Below, one piece after another: positions 37,645 through 41,678 of a stretch of 41,678 nt of DNA (position 1 is its first letter; each line of letters opens with the position of its first letter). Made by a program: the position numbers and the translations under genes. The notes beneath the pieces are model-generated. The model was given only the letters and a program-made list of their open reading frames with translations. It was not told where the DNA came from and ran no database searches. This DNA comes from Pseudomonadota bacterium (GTDB lineage: Bacteria; Pseudomonadota; Gammaproteobacteria; Pseudomonadales; Moraxellaceae). The stretch spans positions 1-41,678 of the forward strand of contig JAJZHK010000025.1 of assembly GCA_021804565.1 (NCBI GenBank), in the 5' to 3' direction.

Positions 37645-38793
37645 TCAAGTCAGACAGAAGTGACGGATCAGCTGGTGCAGGAGGTTTTGCATGGGCGCCA
37701 GTCGGGAGCGCTGCAGATATTCATTCGGCTGGTGCGCCACGTCGATATCACCGGGGCCGAGGATGACGGTGTCGAGGTCGAGGGCCTGCAAGAAAGGCGC
37801 TTCGGTCGCAAAGGCGGCGGCCCCGCGCGGCAAGCTGCTGAGCTGTTCGCAGACCTGCAGGATGGGGGCCTCGTCGCGGCAGCGAAAGGCCGGGGTGCCA
37901 GGATAGAGCGGATGCAGGTCCATGCCGACCTGGTGACGGTGGCTGACGGCGAGCAGGCGTGTCTCCAGCTCCTCGAGCAGAGCCGGCACCGGCATGTCCG
38001 GCAAGGGCCGCAGGTCAAACTGCAGGCAGCACTGGGCGCAGATACGGTTGGGATTGTCACCGCCGTGGATGCTGCCCAGATTGAGCGTCGGCACCGGGAC
38101 GTGGAACAGGGGCTGCCGATAGCGGGCCTGGATCTCCTCACGAAAGCTGAGCAAGGTGGTGATGCACTCGTGCATGGCTTCCAGGGCGCTGTGGCCAAGA
38201 TCCGGGTCGGAGGAGTGGCCGCTACGTCCTTGCAGGCGCAGCTCCTGCATGAGTATGCCCTTGTGCAGGGCGACCGGGCGCATGCCGGTCGGCTCGCCGA
38301 TCAGCGCCTGACGCAGGCCTTGCACATCCTCGCGAGCGAGGGCCTGGGCCCCGCGCATCGAGCTTTCTTCATCACACGTCGCCAGGATCAGCAAGGGCGC
38401 ACGCAGTGTCTGCAGAGGCAGCGTTGCCGCCGCTTGCAGCGCCAGGGCAAAAAAAGCCTTCATATCGGCGATGCCGAGGCCATAGAGGCGGCCCTGGTGC
38501 TCGGTGAGGGTCAAAGGGTCATAGATCCAGCCCTGGCGGTCGTAAGGGACGGTGTCGGTATGTCCGGCCAGAAGCAGCCCTTGTTCGCCATGGCCGATAC
38601 GGGCGAGAAGATTGAACTTGCCCGGAGCGACTTCATCGAGCCGGCAGTGGAAGCCGAGATCCTCGCACCACTGCGCCAGGGTTTGCGTGATCGGCCGGTT
38701 GCTCATGTCCAGGTCAGGATCGACCGAGCTGACCGAGGCGAGGGCCACCAGCTCCCGCAGCTGCTGGTCCAGTGTCAGGCAGGACGGTTTCAA
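37645..38793 (-). CDS. argE: acetylornithine deacetylase
   Basis: ArgE removes acetate from N-acetylornithine in arginine synthesis. It is an M20-family metallohydrolase with LLAGHTDTVPYD, GLGIADMKAFFA, ATCDEESSMRGA, IGEPTGMRPVALHKG and GRSGHSSDP. I take the TTG at 38791-38793 as start: it gives 382 residues, aligns with the E. coli start (383 residues) and makes a TTGA overlap with the upstream stop. An ATG at 38829 would overlap that gene by 40 bases and add 12 unmatched residues. Presence of argE with argA indicates the linear acetyl pathway. Confidence 0.93.
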   Translation of the reverse strand: MKPSCLTLDQQLRELVALASVSSVDPDLDMSNRPITQTLAQWCEDLGFHCRLDEVAPGKFNLLARIGHGEQGLLLAGHTDTVPYDRQGWIYDPLTLTEHQGRLYGLGIADMKAFFALALQAAATLPLQTLRAPLLILATCDEESSMRGAQALAREDVQGLRQALIGEPTGMRPVALHKGILMQELRLQGRSGHSSDPDLGHSALEAMHECITTLLSFREEIQARYRQPLFHVPVPTLNLGSIHGGDNPNRICAQCCLQFDLRPLPDMPVPALLEELETRLLAVSHRHQVGMDLHPLYPGTPAFRCRDEAPILQVCEQLSSLPRGAAAFATEAPFLQALDLDTVILGPGDIDVAHQPNEYLQRSRLAPMQNLLHQLIRHFCLT

Positions 38794-41030
38794 GTACGTC
38801 CCGTACGTCGCTGGTGCTGCTGCAACCACTCACGCAGTTCAGGTGGCGGCATGGCGCGTGCGTAGAGCCAGCCTTGGGCATCGGAGCAGCCCAGTTGCTG
38901 GAGAAAGTGGGCCTGCTCCTCGGTTTCAACCCCTTCGGCGACGGTCTCGACACCGAGGCGCTTGCTCATGCCGATAATGGTCTCGGCGAACAGTCCACCC
39001 TGGCCCTGTGCAATCTCGCGTACGAACATCTGGTCGACCTTGATGGTGTCAATCGGCAGGGCACGTAACTGGCCCATGGAGGAGTAGCCGGTGCCAAAAT
39101 CGTCGATGGCTATCCTGACGCCGATTTCCTTGAGGGCATGGAAGCTGCGTTGCACCACCTTGGGCTCGTCCATGGCGATGCTTTCGGTGATTTCCAACTC
39201 CAGACGGTCCGCCGACAACCCTTCGGACTTGAGCACGTCGACCAGTTCGGCGACGTCGTGGACGAAGCTTTGCGTACGGAACTGCGGCATGCTGACATTG
39301 ACCGCGACACGGCCGCTGAACAGCTGTTCCTGATCGAGCTGCATCAACATGTCCACCGAGCGTTCCATCACCCATTGGCCGATATCGATGATCAGGCCGG
39401 AGTCTTCCGCCAGGGGAATGAAGACATTGGGCGGGTGGACGAAGCCACCACGGTCATTGGGCCAGCGTATCAGCGCTTCCATACCACTGACGCGACCATC
39501 GTGGAGGTCGACCTGCGGCTGAAACCAGACGTCGAGCTTTTCTCCATCAAAGGCCAGGCGCAGATCGCGGATGATCTCAAGGTGACGATGGGTGTGCTCC
39601 TCCATCTCCGGGAGAAAGTACTCAAAGTGGGTGACCATGCTCTTTTTGGCACGGCTGAGGGCGATATTGGCGGATTTCAGCAGGCTGATTCCGTCGCCAC
39701 CACCCTCGTCGAGCTGGCGCAGGCCGAGGGTGACCGATACCGGGATGTAGTTGTCGCCGACTTTGCAGGGGGTGTCAAAAAGGTGCATCAAGCTGTTGGG
39801 GTTGGCTTCATCTTCAGGGCCTATGACAGCGAAAACGTCGCCGCCGATACGGGCGATGTGGCTATGCTCAAGCCGGGTCGTCAGGCGCTGCGCCACGCTT
39901 TTCAGCAACTCATCGCCGAGCTCGTCGCCGAGCGCATCGTTGACCTCGGCAAAGTTGTTGAGATCGAGGAGGGCGAGCACGTCGTGCCGACCCGGGCTAT
40001 AAGGGTGCTGGTCGAGGTGATTGATGAGATGCTGACGGTTCCACAGCGAGGTCAGATGGTCGTGAACTGCATTGAAGTTCAGGCGCTCAAACAAGGTGGC
40101 GGTCGCAAAAGCAGTGTTCAGGTTGGCGGCGAACAGGTGTATGGCCTGTCTCTCCACCGCAGAAGGCGGGGGATTGATGTGCAAAAGGACGATGGCGACG
40201 AGGAATTCACCGTAGATGTGTAGGACACAATCTTGCTGCTCGAAGATATTCTGTGCCAGCCTGAGGCAACGGCTCACCCGCTCGCCATCCTCGGGTGCCA
40301 GCGCTGCCCACGGTGCTCCCTCTAGTGCGGTAAACTTGCCCTGGCTGGCGAGAATGCTCAGGCTGCCCGGATCATCGCCTTGGTCATCGTCCTCAGAGGC
40401 CGCCGACTGGGCGGCGAAGAGGCCATCGACGGTGCGGCCGAGAATGTTTTCGAGCGAGCTCAGGCCTTGTTGGGACAGGCTTTGCAGGGTGTGTTGGCCA
40501 TTGAGTTTGGCCGATTCACGGGCGATGCGCTCCATCAGCTCGGTGTTACGGCGATTGGTTTCGATCTGTTCATAGGAGCGCAGAGCCGCTGTCATGGCGG
40601 TCATCAGGCGTGCGTGGGTCAGCTCGGTTTTGGCGTGGTAGTCATTGATGTCGTACTCGGAAAAAACCTCGAGCTCGGGGGCATAACCCGGCTGTCCGGT
40701 GCGCAGGATGATACGGGTTTCGCGCATGTGCAGCTGTGAGCGGATGTGCGTGATCAAGCGCAGGCCGGCATCGGGTGTTTCCATGACCACATCCAGCCAG
40801 ACGACGGCGAAGTCGCGATCGTTTTCCAGCAGACTGATGCTTTGCGCCAGCGAGAAGGTGTCGACGATTTCGATAGGACGTCCGAGCAAGCGGACATTCT
40901 GCAGGACCAGACGGGTGACCTGATGCACTTCCGGGTCGTCATCGACCACCAGCACACGCCAGGGGGCCAGCGCGAAGGCTTCATCGATGACGTCTTGATC
41001 GTCAAAGAGTAGGAGGTCGTCGTTGGACAT
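38790..41030 (-). CDS. REC-DUF3369-GGDEF-EAL c-di-GMP regulator
   Basis: A 746-residue cytoplasmic regulator. A receiver (about 24-150, acidic pair in VLVVDDDPE, Asp80 in VVWLDVVMETPDAG) is followed by a DUF3369 region (about 155-315), a GGDEF domain (about 320-465) and an EAL domain (about 485-735). The GGDEF signature is changed to GGDVF (396-400), so cyclase activity is unlikely. The EAL motifs are intact (MEALIRW, VNVSMPQF, LEITES, DDFGTGYSS, KVDQMFV, AEGVETEEQ), so it is probably a phosphodiesterase gated by phosphorylation. Its stop overlaps the argE start, an unusual link. Confidence 0.9.
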   Translation of the reverse strand: MSNDDLLLFDDQDVIDEAFALAPWRVLVVDDDPEVHQVTRLVLQNVRLLGRPIEIVDTFSLAQSISLLENDRDFAVVWLDVVMETPDAGLRLITHIRSQLHMRETRIILRTGQPGYAPELEVFSEYDINDYHAKTELTHARLMTAMTAALRSYEQIETNRRNTELMERIARESAKLNGQHTLQSLSQQGLSSLENILGRTVDGLFAAQSAASEDDDQGDDPGSLSILASQGKFTALEGAPWAALAPEDGERVSRCLRLAQNIFEQQDCVLHIYGEFLVAIVLLHINPPPSAVERQAIHLFAANLNTAFATATLFERLNFNAVHDHLTSLWNRQHLINHLDQHPYSPGRHDVLALLDLNNFAEVNDALGDELGDELLKSVAQRLTTRLEHSHIARIGGDVFAVIGPEDEANPNSLMHLFDTPCKVGDNYIPVSVTLGLRQLDEGGGDGISLLKSANIALSRAKKSMVTHFEYFLPEMEEHTHRHLEIIRDLRLAFDGEKLDVWFQPQVDLHDGRVSGMEALIRWPNDRGGFVHPPNVFIPLAEDSGLIIDIGQWVMERSVDMLMQLDQEQLFSGRVAVNVSMPQFRTQSFVHDVAELVDVLKSEGLSADRLELEITESIAMDEPKVVQRSFHALKEIGVRIAIDDFGTGYSSMGQLRALPIDTIKVDQMFVREIAQGQGGLFAETIIGMSKRLGVETVAEGVETEEQAHFLQQLGCSDAQGWLYARAMPPPELREWLQQHQRRTGRT

Positions 41031-41070
41031 GTTGATTTAGACTCAGGTTTTGCATCATTGTAGTCAATAA

Positions 41071-41093
41071 GGTTGGATTATACGAATCCAGCC
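41071..41093. terminator. dyad between pdxH and the EAL gene
   Basis: GGTTGGATT and AATCCAGCC pair (one G-U) around a 5-base loop, ending at the pdxH stop. On the minus strand the loop side also contains TATAAT (41077-41082), so the site may be both a pdxH 3' hairpin and a -10 box for the next gene. No T-run or good -35 box is seen. Confidence 0.4.
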
Positions 41094-41678
41094 TAGGGAA
41101 AAAGTCGACTACGTTGCCAGCTGCCGTCGCTCTGTGGCAGGTAGAGCAGACGATCATGCAGCCGGCTGGGTCGCCCCTGCCAGAACTCAAAGCGCTGGGC
41201 CTGGAGCACATAGCCGCCCCAGAACGGCGGGCGTGGCACGTGTAAAGGATAGCGCAGGCTGATCTGTGCGGCTTTGCTGACCAGTTCGCTGCGTGACTGC
41301 ATCGGTGCGCTCTGCCGTGAAGCCCAGGCGCCGATGCGGCTGGCGTAGGGACGTGAGGCGAAATAGGTGTCGGATTCAGCCGCCTCCAGCTGCCGCACCT
41401 CGCCTTCGATACGTACCTGGCGCTCCAGCTCGGGCCAGAAGAAAGTCACCGCGGCATGGGTTTGCCCAGCCAGCTGCTCACCCTTGCGGCTTTCGTAGTT
41501 GCTGTAAAAGAGCAGACCGCGTTGGTCCACCCCTTTGCACAGCACCATGCGCGCACTCGGTCGCCCATGGCGGTCGACCGTTGCCAGATTCATCGCCGAG
41601 GGCTCCGGGACCTCGGCGGCGATGGCTTCTTCTAGCCACAGATGCAGTTGCTGCAAGGGGTCGCTCTGCGCCGAGCTC
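41093..41678 (-). CDS. pdxH: pyridoxamine 5'-phosphate oxidase (N-terminus cut by window edge)
   Basis: PdxH is the FMN enzyme that oxidises pyridoxine or pyridoxamine phosphate to PLP. About 195 codons are visible, reading in from the edge as SDPLQQLHLWLEEA, which matches the family N-terminus; perhaps 15-25 residues are missing. FMN and substrate motifs are MNLATVDRHGRPSARMVLCKG, FYSNYESRKGEQL, FFWPELERQVRIEG and the end FWQGRPSRLHDRLLY followed by W-RSRLFP. The C-terminus is the strictly conserved R-L-x-P type. It ends 62 bases before the EAL regulator. Confidence 0.94.
   Translation of the reverse strand, partial: SSAQSDPLQQLHLWLEEAIAAEVPEPSAMNLATVDRHGRPSARMVLCKGVDQRGLLFYSNYESRKGEQLAGQTHAAVTFFWPELERQVRIEGEVRQLEAAESDTYFASRPYASRIGAWASRQSAPMQSRSELVSKAAQISLRYPLHVPRPPFWGGYVLQAQRFEFWQGRPSRLHDRLLYLPQSDGSWQRSRLFP

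Overview
The window looks like chromosomal DNA of a GC-rich gammaproteobacterium. Housekeeping genes such as parC/parE, rsmE, bioA, argA/argE and pdxH resemble gammaproteobacterial versions, and ParE is about the length of the E. coli protein. I cannot name a genus. It divides into an accessory part (1 to about 7.9 kb) and a core part (about 7.9 kb to the end).

Accessory part. The left edge is the end of an IS66-family element (tnpB tail, full tnpC, terminal repeat at about 1790-1819) inserted in a large serine recombinase gene, of which only the C-terminus survives. A small HTH gene overlaps that recombinase. Next come a minus-strand GNAT/RHH toxin-antitoxin pair and a second, inverted IS66 end (3726-3825). 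A complete hipBA operon follows, then debris of an IS21-type element (istB tail and end repeats). A Fic-family gene with an N-terminal HTH and a His-less Fic motif comes next, and finally a 5' fragment of a second hipA beside acnA. Three toxin-type modules therefore sit within about 5 kb. Each has a promoter-like sequence with palindromes, which suggests autoregulation.

Core part. acnA and fumC (TCA cycle) diverge. cpdA (cAMP phosphodiesterase) converges on the topoisomerase IV pair parE-parC. A plus-strand cluster encodes a small His/Cys-rich membrane protein, a TonB-dependent receptor, ExbB, ExbD and TonB: an outer-membrane uptake system with its own energy supply. rpmE and a cytochrome b561 gene follow.

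From 22.8 kb to the end every gene is on the minus strand. In transcription order these are: pdxH (cut by the window edge), a REC-DUF3369-GGDEF-EAL regulator, argE and argA (arginine synthesis), a secreted START-domain protein and ilvD (branched-chain amino acids). Two hybrid histidine kinases follow, then ahcY-metF (methyl cycle) behind an S-adenosylhomocysteine riboswitch, bioA (biotin), rsmE, and a porin with a small periplasmic binding protein. Several neighbours overlap or lie within a few bases, so operons are likely.

I saw no tRNA, rRNA or CRISPR array. The least ordinary material is the toxin island and its operator architecture, the inverted IS66 ends around the recombinase/toxin segment, and the ilvD-linked pair of hybrid kinases.
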